64,000 bases of DNA from Alkalicoccus chagannorensis DSM 18086 (GTDB lineage: Bacteria > Bacillota > Bacilli > Bacillales > Salisediminibacteriaceae), in the NCBI RefSeq assembly GCF_000429725.1, contig NZ_AUCK01000004.1, forward strand, positions 1-64,000. Reading direction: 5' to 3'. Positions within the stretch are counted from its first letter, which is position 1; every line of letters begins with the position of its first letter. The position numbers and the translations under genes are program-made. Positions 9,089-16,172 of the stretch are shown here, piece by piece. The notes under the pieces were generated by a model. It was not told the origin of the DNA. It was given only the letters and a program-made list of their open reading frames with translations, and did no database searches.

Positions 9089-9140
9089 TGTCAGATTATC
9101 TCCCATTTTTACCCCCCCGCTGATTTCATCGTGATATAGT
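9089..9140 (+). promoter_or_regulatory. tnrA promoter with TnrA/GlnR box
   Basis: TGTCAGATTATCTCCCA (9089-9105) matches the TnrA consensus TGTNAN7TNACA with one mismatch. A -10 element TATAGT lies at 9135-9140, so the box centre is about 50 bp upstream of the expected transcription start, the position used by TnrA when it activates. Confidence 0.65.
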
Positions 9141-9181
9141 GTACATTATTGAGAAATCAACCGGGAAGGATGGGGATTCCT

Positions 9182-9487
9182 TTGAGTGAACCAGGCTCCT
9201 ATAAACAAAAAAAGGTGATCGGAATTGGAATCGCCAGTGAGCTAACAGGTTTATCCGAACGACAGATCCGCTATTATGAAGAACGAAGACTGATATTTCC
9301 AGACCGCAGTAAAGGAGGAACTAGAAAGTACTCCTTTGCAGATGTCGAGAAACTTGTCGACATCGCTAACAAGATGGAAGACGGCATGCAGACGTTTGAG
9401 ATCCGGAAAGAAGAGCTCAAAAAATCCGATGTCCGTAACAAAATGCTCCGCGGTCAGCTGAATGCTGCATTTAAGATGCGTAAATAA
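9182..9487 (+). CDS. tnrA: Nitrogen-metabolism regulator TnrA (MerR family)
   Basis: 101 residues. MerR-type winged HTH ([25 protein letters not shown]) followed by [15 protein letters not shown]. The short C-terminal tail [14 protein letters not shown] resembles the TnrA segment that feedback-inhibited glutamine synthetase binds. Shorter than GlnR. TTG at 9182 is taken as start because GGAAGGATGGGG precedes it at correct spacing and it matches the B. subtilis N-terminus; an upstream ATG (9149) lacks such a site. No glnA in the window. Confidence 0.85.
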   Translation: MSEPGSYKQKKVIGIGIASELTGLSERQIRYYEERRLIFPDRSKGGTRKYSFADVEKLVDIANKMEDGMQTFEIRKEELKKSDVRNKMLRGQLNAAFKMRK

Positions 9488-9550
9488 CAGCTGCAGCCGG
9501 ACTGCTTTCTGTCATCAAGTCTGCAGAAGAGATGAGCGGGTTGAATCTCG

Positions 9551-9579
9551 TTGACAACTGTCCGGGATGACTCTACTAT
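9551..9579 (+). promoter_or_regulatory. Sigma-A promoter of darB
   Basis: TTGACA (9551-9556), 17-nt spacer, TACTAT (9574-9579), about 50 bp before the gene. Confidence 0.65.
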
Positions 9580-9631
9580 TAAGATTGGAAGAATGCCCCG
9601 GGCAGCTTTCAATAACAAATAGAGAGTGTGC

Positions 9632-10123
9632 ATGTGTATGCAGAACATCGAAGAACATGATGTATTAAGTGGATCCATTGATTTATTTATCGTACCCTCG
9701 GAGGAAGTTGCTCATGTGCAGCCGGACAATTCTCTGGAACATGCGCTGCTGGTACTCGTCAAGTCAGGATACACTGCAATACCGGTACTCAACATGAGTA
9801 ATGAACTCCAGGGCATCATCAGTAAAGCCCAGATTCTCGATCGCATTCTTGGCATCGAAAGAATCGAACCAGAGAAGCTGCACAGCTGGCTCGTGGAAGA
9901 AATAATGGAAAAAGATTATACGTCGGTGAACTACCAGGCACCGTTTGAAAAAGTGATGACACAGTCGATTCAGTATCCCTTCGTCTGTGTAGAGGATGAT
10001 GAGGGAAGCTTTAAAGGCATTATTCCGCGCAGCAAAATTCTCGCTCATCTGAATGGCTTTCTCCATGACCTCAGGAAGAAAATGCCGCCGCCGGAGAAAA
10101 AGCAGCATCAAACGGGCAGATAA
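9632..10123 (+). CDS. darB: CBS-domain c-di-AMP receptor (DarB/CbpB, YkuL family)
   Basis: About 163 residues formed by two CBS motifs. The segments EVAHVQPDNSLEHALLVLVKSGYTAIPVL and FVCVEDDEGSFKGIIPRS closely follow B. subtilis DarB (YkuL), which binds cyclic-di-AMP and, when free, stimulates the (p)ppGpp synthetase Rel. The C-terminus has a lysine/proline-rich extension (RKKMPPPEKKQ). Start ATG 9632 sits 5 nt after AGAGAG; ATG 9638 is an alternative. Potassium/osmolyte signalling role follows from the family, not from context. Confidence 0.82.
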   Translation: MCMQNIEEHDVLSGSIDLFIVPSEEVAHVQPDNSLEHALLVLVKSGYTAIPVLNMSNELQGIISKAQILDRILGIERIEPEKLHSWLVEEIMEKDYTSVNYQAPFEKVMTQSIQYPFVCVEDDEGSFKGIIPRSKILAHLNGFLHDLRKKMPPPEKKQHQTGR

Positions 10124-10991
10124 ACAACTGCTCCCCCTTGTTTCATTCAAGCCCAGCGGAGGCAGTCAGTCCTGTCACCTTACGCGGCTCTATCAAAACG
10201 CCCGACGGAACGGTGTGTACCGCAGACACTTCACGGGAAAACGTTTCTTCGTTCTGCGCCCGCGGCTTTAACATCGAAACATGTCCCTGCTTTAAACAAC
10301 AAACCGACACAAAACCAGAATAGAAAGAAGCCCTTACCTCGTCTTTGGTGAGGGCTTTCTGTACCCAAAGGGTTGGTCCTTCCAATGACTTTCCTCTCTC
10401 GGGCAAGGCTACAGCTGACCGTCGGAAGAACATCAACGGGACATCTTCAGCTATTGCTTTTCCCGCGGGTGGCTCTTTTTTCACAACCCGCCCGCTGTAT
10501 AGAACGCACGATCTAGATTTTTGCTCTGGAAGGCGGACGGTGCCGCCTTGATCCTGCTGAGACTTCTTATTTTTTCCTGCAAAGTAAAGAGGGGCTCTTT
10601 ACGTGACGGTAAACGGCATCGATTCCGAGATCACCCTGATGTCGAGGAACGATGACGCCAATGTTTGTTCCATTCCGATCCAGATGAATCGAGGAAAGAC
10701 CATTGATTCAGAAGCAGAAACTGGAGCCTTGGATTATTGAAGGAGCATTTGCGTTTTACCAGCATGTCGATGAGAGGCAGAGCCACGGTAACAGGGCTTG
10801 CACTCATTGGCAGTGAACGTGACTAAGTTTACTGTGACGAAACAGGTTCATGATCGCTATTTAGAAACAAAACGCTTTCGACGATCCATTTCGGATCATC
10901 GAAAGCGTTTTTTACTTGATAGAGACAGATGCTGCCCAGCCACTTGCAAAGAGCGCAAGGTCAAACCGGACTTTCCATCCGGAGAATACCT
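10124..10991 (+). other. 868-bp region without a convincing gene
   Basis: Holds an imperfect hairpin AAGCCCTTACC/GGTGAGGGCTT (about 10329-10361, possible darB terminator), GC-rich sequence at 10400-10510 resembling degenerate Bacillaceae intergenic repeats, a weak 45-codon reading frame (GTG 10603 to TGA 10740, preceded by AGAGGGG) with no recognised similarity, and a clear hairpin with T-run at 10869-10911. Reads as decayed sequence. Confidence 0.5.
10869..10911 (+). terminator. Hairpin with T-run
   Basis: AAACGCTTTCGACGATCC pairs with GGATCATCGAAAGCGTTT (one mismatch) over a 5-nt loop, followed by TTTTTT-like sequence. No intact gene precedes it, which suggests a lost gene. Confidence 0.6.
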
Positions 10992-11441
10992 CTATACTAA
11001 CGGCTCTCTACGCTCGTCCAGCAGTCGGACGAGATGACGTTTTCGGTCGGAAAACATTCCTCTCAGCATCAGGGATACGAATGGAGCCGGGACCCAAGCT
11101 GAGAATCGGACCCGGTCGATCATCACCGTTCGGCCATCCTCTTCTTTGAAGGCATGAACATGTTCCCATGATTGAAATGGGAACGGCAGCTGCACCCCTT
11201 CATCCATAAAATACGCCTTGTCTACTTTCTTCGTAATAACTCCTTTCCAATGGAGACGGAAAAGCAGAAAATTCATCTCCAAATGTACCCGGGATCCCTC
11301 AAACACATCTGTATCTCCCAAAATACGAATCTTCGGAAAGGTGGTAATCGCAGCTAAATTCTCATTAGACTGAAAAAAGTTCCATACCTCGTCCAGGCTG
11401 TGCGGCAGTTCTGTCTTATAGTAAAATTCTCCATGAAACAT
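10992..11441 (-). CDS. SRPBCC (START-like) family protein
   Basis: 149 residues. N-terminal FHGEFYYKTELPHSLDEVWNFF is the typical first strand-helix of the SRPBCC ligand-binding fold; the rest alternates strands ending in a C-terminal helix (SLMLRGMFSDRKRHLVRLLDER). Probably binds a hydrophobic ligand; function unknown. The start at ATG 11441 follows AAAGGGTGAG; an upstream ATG (11468) lacks a good site. Divergent from the DUF4236 gene. Confidence 0.65.
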   Translation of the reverse strand: MFHGEFYYKTELPHSLDEVWNFFQSNENLAAITTFPKIRILGDTDVFEGSRVHLEMNFLLFRLHWKGVITKKVDKAYFMDEGVQLPFPFQSWEHVHAFKEEDGRTVMIDRVRFSAWVPAPFVSLMLRGMFSDRKRHLVRLLDERREPLV

Positions 11442-11506
11442 CGTCTCACCCTTTCTTTTGACCTCCATCTTTTATATGATTAATACAAAAGACAGGAGGG
11501 ATTGAT

Positions 11507-12730
11507 GTGGCATTTCGTTTTCAAAAAAGAGTCAAGCTGGCACCGGGAATGCGGTTGAACCTCAGCAAGCGCGGCGTAAGTACATCCTTCGGTCCAAGGG
11601 GCGCCTCCGTCTCCGTCGGCCGGCGTGGGGTCTACGGTAACGTTGGTGCGCCGGGGACCGGTTTGTCCTACCGAAAGAAGCTCTCCACTTCCGGGCCACG
11701 CGGTGCTCGTAACCAAAACCGCGCCGGCGCACCGGCACGAATCACCCTGGACTGGGATGACACAAAGCAGGATATGGTGTTTCGGGGACCTGACGATGAC
11801 GTGCTCCCTGAAAAAGATCAGACAGCGCTGCGCCGCAGTCATAAAGAGCTCCTCCGCCAGGAAAGGGAAAAGGCCGCAGCGGCCATTAATCAGCGGACAG
11901 AACGACTGCTTCACCTTCATTTGAACAGCTTTTCTGAGGCAGCGCTGGAAGATCGACTCCCGACTCCTCTACCTATTCCCCGGGAAGCGGAGGTTGAAAA
12001 GCGTTTTCTTGAAGAAGCGCGCGCGGAAAGAGGATTGCTGCAAAAAGTACTCCATATGATTCCTCCATTTTACGAGCAGTGGAAAGCACCTGTTGTTGAA
12101 GAAGCACAGGAAGCATACAAGGAGGAATACGAGGAAGCCATCCTAGTTGAAGAGGAAATCCGTGAGAGGCAGAAGTTGGTATCTGACGTGTATCAAGGAA
12201 ACAAAAAAGCCATGGAATCGTGGCTGTCCAATGCCCTCGATGAGCTGGATTTTCCACTTCCTACGGATCTGGACTTTACGGTGATGGATCCACAGGTGAT
12301 CGCCTGCGATATTCATCTCCCACCCCCAGAGAAGGTCCCGGAGGAAGAGGCAGAAGTCATGAAATCCGGTAAACTGAAAATCGAATCGAAAACCCAGCGC
12401 GATCAGCGGGATCACTATGCGAGATTGATCGGCGGCAGTGCCCTGTATACGGCCGGTTTCTTTTTTGCGTATGCACCCACGCTGCAGTCACTGCTTCTCT
12501 CCGGCTGTTATGAAAGCAGGGATAGTACAACCGGACAGGCAGAAGATGTTTATGTATACAGCGCGCATATCACGCGGGAAGCGCTGCAGGAGCTGGTCCT
12601 GGAGCACCTGCATCCTTTCGATGCTCTGGAACACTTCGATGCCGTCACGAATGCGACAAAAACCTATGTACTAAAAGAGATAACACCGCTGCGTCCGGAA
12701 GATGTTATTAATTCGGTGCCGGAAAAGTAG
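11507..12730 (+). CDS. DUF4236-domain protein with long helical C-terminus
   Basis: 407 residues; GTG start after GACAGGAGGG. The first 55 residues (FRFQKRVKLAPGMRLNLSKRG, FGPRGASVSVGRRGV, GAPGTGLSYRKKL) are a DUF4236 domain, a short glycine-rich beta module of unknown function seen in both phage and chromosomal proteins. The remaining 350 residues are acidic and probably helical, without membrane segments. No operon partners; a terminator follows. The function is not known. Confidence 0.7.
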   Translation: MAFRFQKRVKLAPGMRLNLSKRGVSTSFGPRGASVSVGRRGVYGNVGAPGTGLSYRKKLSTSGPRGARNQNRAGAPARITLDWDDTKQDMVFRGPDDDVLPEKDQTALRRSHKELLRQEREKAAAAINQRTERLLHLHLNSFSEAALEDRLPTPLPIPREAEVEKRFLEEARAERGLLQKVLHMIPPFYEQWKAPVVEEAQEAYKEEYEEAILVEEEIRERQKLVSDVYQGNKKAMESWLSNALDELDFPLPTDLDFTVMDPQVIACDIHLPPPEKVPEEEAEVMKSGKLKIESKTQRDQRDHYARLIGGSALYTAGFFFAYAPTLQSLLLSGCYESRDSTTGQAEDVYVYSAHITREALQELVLEHLHPFDALEHFDAVTNATKTYVLKEITPLRPEDVINSVPEK

Positions 12731-12742
12731 CAGTAAAAACGA

Positions 12743-12775
12743 ATGCCGTCTCCAGCGGCTGGAGACGGCATCTTT
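12743..12775 (+). terminator. Terminator after the DUF4236 gene
   Basis: ATGCCGTCTCCA pairs with TGGAGACGGCAT over a GCGGC loop, then CTTTTG. Confidence 0.8.
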
Positions 12776-12830
12776 TGCTGAGGTCCATTTCCGATCGCTT
12801 TTTTCTAGGCTTTGTTAAAGCCTAGTGTTG

Positions 12831-13130
12831 TTATAACAAAAGTACGCCTGCGGCTCTTTTTTCTTCGCTTGCCGCGGAGACATCCTTCCGCTCTCCCTCC
12901 CTTACGTCCGGGAGGATCGTCACGCTTTCTTTATCCGCAGGCGTCTCGAAAAATAGCCTGGGCTTGCTCCGCTTCATAAAACTTTCTTTTCTTTCAGAAG
13001 GACGGAGCGAAGACCGGCGGACGCCTGTGGAAGAAGGAGATCGGAAGATCCCGCAGGGCGTAAGACCGAGGAAGCTGGAGATTTCCTCCACGGCAAGCCT
13101 GCCGAGCTGCAGCGGAGTTTTCTGTCATTA
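12831..13130. repeat. Degenerate Bacillaceae intergenic repeat block
   Basis: GC-rich non-coding sequence with nested inverted repeats: GTACGCCTGCGG near 12842, TCCGCAGGCGTCTC near 12936 and GGCGGACGCCTGTGG near 13016. The style (GGAGCGAAG, GCGGACGCCTG, GATCCCGCAGGGCG) is that of dispersed repeats between genes in alkaliphilic Bacillaceae. Open frames through it lack protein-like composition. Confidence 0.5.
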
Positions 13131-13134
13131 TCAA

Positions 13135-13169
13135 CAATAAACAATAAACAATAAACAATAAACAATAAA
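13135..13169. repeat. Heptanucleotide tandem repeat, 5 x CAATAAA
   Basis: Five perfect consecutive copies of CAATAAA, 55 bp beyond the yaaR stop and adjoining the repeat block. Confidence 0.9.
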
Positions 13170-13223
13170 AGAGCTTTTTTTTAAAAGGCACTTTGCAGGC
13201 AGATGCATCTGGTTTTCTGTTTA

Positions 13224-13664
13224 CTAGGCGTACATATTTACGAGCAGACCCTGAATCTCCCCGGTCATCTTCAGCACATCTATCCCCTTTTTCTGCTCAT
13301 CAAGCACTGCGTTTGTCAAATCGATCAGCTTCGAGTCGACTTCTTTAACGATTTTATACACTTTCGTTTTTCCGCGCCGGTTAAATCCTTTATTCTCCTC
13401 CAGATTCAACCCGAGCTTGACGGCATCATCCATAAACTCCTGTACCAGTTTTTTGTATGTACGCAGCTGGTCTACGGTACGAGATTCTGCTAAGTTTTTT
13501 CCTTCGTCTTCAATTTTTTTCAGCAGCTGTCCAAGCTTCTCGTACTGTGCACCATTCCGCCCCTGCTTCATGATTTCCTGAAAGGTCACCTTGGCTTCTG
13601 TGCCAGTCCCCTGTTTGGCATTCGTCCGCTGCATCGAGGAGCGTCCCACCTTGTTAACTTCCAC
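13224..13664 (-). CDS. yaaR: YaaR family protein (DUF327)
   Basis: 146 residues, all helical, with the family signature NAKQGTGTEAKVTFQEIMKQGR near the N-terminus and YKKLVQEFMDDAVKLGL in the middle, ending in DVLKMTGEIQGLLVNMYA. Cytosolic, function unknown; in B. subtilis the gene sits near DNA-replication and tmk genes, whereas here it lies beside flagellin. A GGAGGG site precedes the ATG. Confidence 0.82.
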   Translation of the reverse strand: MEVNKVGRSSMQRTNAKQGTGTEAKVTFQEIMKQGRNGAQYEKLGQLLKKIEDEGKNLAESRTVDQLRTYKKLVQEFMDDAVKLGLNLEENKGFNRRGKTKVYKIVKEVDSKLIDLTNAVLDEQKKGIDVLKMTGEIQGLLVNMYA

Positions 13665-13942
13665 TGTCTGTCCCTCCTGTTCGTCCGTTTCACCCAGTAT
13701 ACCATTTTACGTCCATCTCTGGGCATGCTTCGCCGAAAAGGTTGCACCTCTTTCGGCTGCATTGATCATTGCTTGTGCGGATGCTTTTTTTGCTGAGCAC
13801 GGCGTGCGGCTCAGGTTCGGAAGGAAGAGGCTTTTCGTTCTCTCCGTGCCGCGGATCGAACCGCCGTTTCCCGGTTGAGAACTCTTCCTTACCATTTCAT
13901 GCGAAAAGCGCCTCTACGTTGTAGAGACGCTTCGGTTCGTTC
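13665..13942. other. Intergenic stretch between yaaR and flagellin
   Basis: 278 bp. Apart from the flagellin terminator at its right end I see only degenerate GC-rich sequence; open frames on both strands have arbitrary composition. Confidence 0.5.
13902..13936 (-). terminator. Terminator of flagellin gene
   Basis: On the minus strand AAGCGTCTCTAC and GTAGAGGCGCTT form a stem (one G-T pair) followed by TTCGC; just after the flagellin stop. Confidence 0.7.
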
Positions 13943-15373
13943 TTACTGCAGCAGCTGCAGGACGCCTTGTGGCAGCTGATTCGCCTGGGCGAGCATCGCA
14001 GTAGCAGACTGGTTCAAAATATTGTTTCTAGTAAATTCCGTCATTTCTTTTGCCATATCTGCATCGCGGATCCGGGATTCCGAGCTCGTCAGGTTTTCTA
14101 TTGTCACCTGCAGGTTGTTGATCGTGTGTTCCATGCGATTCTGCACAGCACCCAGCTTCGCGCGTGCATCCGAAAGCTGATTGATCGCCTGATCAATACT
14201 GAAAATGGCTTCGTTGGCCGCCTCGTTGGAGCTCACATCTATTTCATCCACGCCGAGTTCCACCGACGTCATCTCCGGGATGTCGATGTTGACTCCCTGG
14301 TTGGCATTCGGTCCGATCTGAAAAGCAAGCGCATTGTTGGTCAGGTTGAAAGTATCTGAAACTAGATCTTCATTGGCCAGCATATTACTATCATAGCTAT
14401 ATTCGATACCCGCATAGCGGAACACACCGTTATTGGACGTGAGCGTTTCGGAGGCACGGATTTTTGTTGGATCGCCGTCTTCATCGATTTCATTCATCGT
14501 GAGTTCCGCGCGGGCTTCGATGCTCACTTTCGCCGTTCCGCTGCTGGAGATGCTCTCAGTGTTAAAAGTGAACCCACCAACACTTTCCATGCCGTCATTT
14601 TCTGGTCCAGTATCACCGCCTATTTCGACACTCTTCTCCCCGAGGCTTCTGCCGTTCGGATCGAGCACCTCTACATCGGCAACCGGATTATCATCGTCCT
14701 CTCGTTCTTCAAAGTTACGGACAATGACGGAATATTCTCCGAATGGCAAATTCTCATCATCAGCAAGACTAAATCCGCCTTCCTCTTCATCAGCATTAGA
14801 AAATCCTGCATTCGTCTGCGTAACCCGAACAACCTCTTCCACTCCGTCAACATCCAGCTGATACTGTCCGGTTGCATAGGAGGCATCCATCGGTTTCGGA
14901 CTCTGCGTCATACCGGTCTCTGACGTGTTTCCTTCCAGTGTGGTCAGTACCGCGCTGCTGCCATCCAGCAGTTTGCGCGTATTGAATTCGGTCTTATCCG
15001 AAATTTCATCAATTTCTTCTACAAGCTGATTGATTTCCTTCTGCAGCTGATCTCGGTCCTCACCGGTATTCGTGTCATTGGCTGCCTGCACGGAAAGTTC
15101 CCGCATCCGCTGCAGCATCTGATGCACTTCCTCGAGAGCTCCCTCTGACGTCTGCATGAGAGAAATGCCGTCCATCGCATTTCGTTCTGCCATTTCGAGA
15201 CCGCGGATCTGCGAGCGCATCTTCTCTGAAATGGCCAGTCCTGCAGCATCATCCGCAGCCCGGTTGATCCGGAGTCCGGAGGAGAGCTTTTCAAGGTTTT
15301 TGGACGTCGCTTCCTGATTTTGGAACAGGTTTCGGTAGGCATTGAGCGCCTGAATGTTATTATTGATTTTCAT
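13943..15373 (-). CDS. hag: Flagellin
   Basis: 476 residues, much longer than the 304 of B. subtilis Hag. The D0/D1 ends are canonical: MKINNNIQALNAYRNL to about residue 140, and from about 390 the NRMEHTINNLQVTIENLTSSESRIRDADMA helix ending in LPQGVLQLLQ. The extra length is a roughly 250-residue acidic central domain rich in Asp/Glu (EEREDDDNPVADVEV), the surface-exposed variable part. High acidity fits an external protein of a salt-adapted cell. Second gene of the fliS-hag unit; 14 bp separate it from fliS. Confidence 0.92.
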   Translation of the reverse strand: MKINNNIQALNAYRNLFQNQEATSKNLEKLSSGLRINRAADDAAGLAISEKMRSQIRGLEMAERNAMDGISLMQTSEGALEEVHQMLQRMRELSVQAANDTNTGEDRDQLQKEINQLVEEIDEISDKTEFNTRKLLDGSSAVLTTLEGNTSETGMTQSPKPMDASYATGQYQLDVDGVEEVVRVTQTNAGFSNADEEEGGFSLADDENLPFGEYSVIVRNFEEREDDDNPVADVEVLDPNGRSLGEKSVEIGGDTGPENDGMESVGGFTFNTESISSSGTAKVSIEARAELTMNEIDEDGDPTKIRASETLTSNNGVFRYAGIEYSYDSNMLANEDLVSDTFNLTNNALAFQIGPNANQGVNIDIPEMTSVELGVDEIDVSSNEAANEAIFSIDQAINQLSDARAKLGAVQNRMEHTINNLQVTIENLTSSESRIRDADMAKEMTEFTRNNILNQSATAMLAQANQLPQGVLQLLQ

Positions 15374-15387
15374 GTTGGTCCCCCCTG

Positions 15388-15831
15388 TTATTGTTCAAAC
15401 ATCATCTGCTGTTCATAAGCAGATACACGCTGGTGCTGCCTCGCTTTTTTCGGCGCTGCTTCTTCTTTGAGCGCTTCCCGCCAGGATGCTGCCACCGGGG
15501 CCAGCACTTCTTCTACAGCTTCTATTTTTTCCGCACTCTTGTCGTAATTCGCTTGAATCAGCGTATCCACTGCGTAGCTGTACAGCGCGTCGAGCTGCTC
15601 GGCAATAATGCCTCCGCTCTCGTAGTTAATGCCTGCCCCAAGCCGCTGCAGGATGTCCACCGAACGCTGAATCGACTGATTGGCTTCTATGTAGTCACGG
15701 TCGGCTATCGCTGTTTTTGCTGTGTTCAGTTTATCCAGCAGCGCTTCATAAAGCAGTGCTGTGATTTCCTGCGGCGATTTTTGATGTAATGCCTGAGATG
15801 AAATCATACCCGCTCTCTCCCTTGTATTCAC
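15388..15831 (-). CDS. fliS: Flagellin export chaperone FliS
   Basis: 147 residues, helical. Family signature SPQEITALLYEALLDKLNTAKTAI at the N-terminus, then RLGAGINYESGGIIAEQLDALYSYAVDTLIQANYD. Binds the C-terminal D0 of flagellin in the cytoplasm to prevent early polymerisation. The last 25 residues (KKARQHQRVSAYEQQMMFEQ) form a tail. Here it precedes flagellin directly, not fliD as in B. subtilis. A sigma-D-like promoter lies just upstream. Confidence 0.88.
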   Translation of the reverse strand: MNTRERAGMISSQALHQKSPQEITALLYEALLDKLNTAKTAIADRDYIEANQSIQRSVDILQRLGAGINYESGGIIAEQLDALYSYAVDTLIQANYDKSAEKIEAVEEVLAPVAASWREALKEEAAPKKARQHQRVSAYEQQMMFEQ

Positions 15832-15849
15832 GTTTACTTCCTGTTTCTT

Positions 15850-15876
15850 ATATCGGCATACCGCGGCTGAAGTTAA
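15850..15876 (-). promoter_or_regulatory. Sigma-D flagellar promoter for fliS-hag
   Basis: On the minus strand TTAA (15876-15873), 15-nt spacer, GCCGATAT (15857-15850). The -10 matches the SigD consensus exactly; the -35 (TAAA) has one mismatch and overlaps the stop codon of the upstream gene. Confidence 0.75.
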
Positions 15877-16172
15877 CGATGATATTCAATTTCTTCAATC
15901 AGCAGCAGAATTTCTGCGATCACCGCATACAACTGCGGCGGCACATCCTCTCCGAGATCGAGTTCAAGCAGGCTGCTCAGCAGAAAATGATCTTCTTCCA
16001 TCGGGATATCATGTTCGTCCGCCAGCTCCTTGATCCGCTGAGCCACATAGCCGCTGCCCGAAGCTGTCACCTGTGGTGATCCGCCTCGGCTCTCGTCATA
16101 CTGGATAACCGCAGCAGAAGGACCGTTCATCTCGCGTTTTTTCACCTGATCGTACCGGCGTTGTATGATCAT
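15873..16172 (-). CDS. FlhB C-terminal domain homologue (YlqH-like)
   Basis: 99 residues. AAVIQYDESRGGSPQVTASGSGYVAQRIKELADEHDIPMEEDHFL follows the cytoplasmic domain of the flagellar export-gate protein FlhB, minus its membrane part; the NPTH autocleavage site is replaced by this shorter beginning. Such free FlhB C-domains (YlqH) can partly substitute in substrate-specificity switching. Overlaps the upstream FliK-like gene by 4 bp, as in ylqG-ylqH pairs. Confidence 0.8.
   Translation of the reverse strand: MIIQRRYDQVKKREMNGPSAAVIQYDESRGGSPQVTASGSGYVAQRIKELADEHDIPMEEDHFLLSSLLELDLGEDVPPQLYAVIAEILLLIEEIEYHR

Noticed and set aside
8210-9106. 298-residue open frame antisense to the sodium channel
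   Set aside because: Composition is that of a mirror frame; the plus-strand protein has unmistakable channel motifs.
10143-10484. 113-residue minus-strand frame
   Set aside because: Lies in degenerate repeat-like sequence, lacks a ribosome site and recognisable fold.
10603-10740. 45-codon plus-strand frame preceded by AGAGGGG
   Set aside because: Too short, no similarity recognised, surrounded by decayed sequence; mentioned only in the gap entry.
12831-13191. Minus-strand frames through the repeat block
   Set aside because: Arise from repeat sequence and the CAATAAA array; not proteins.
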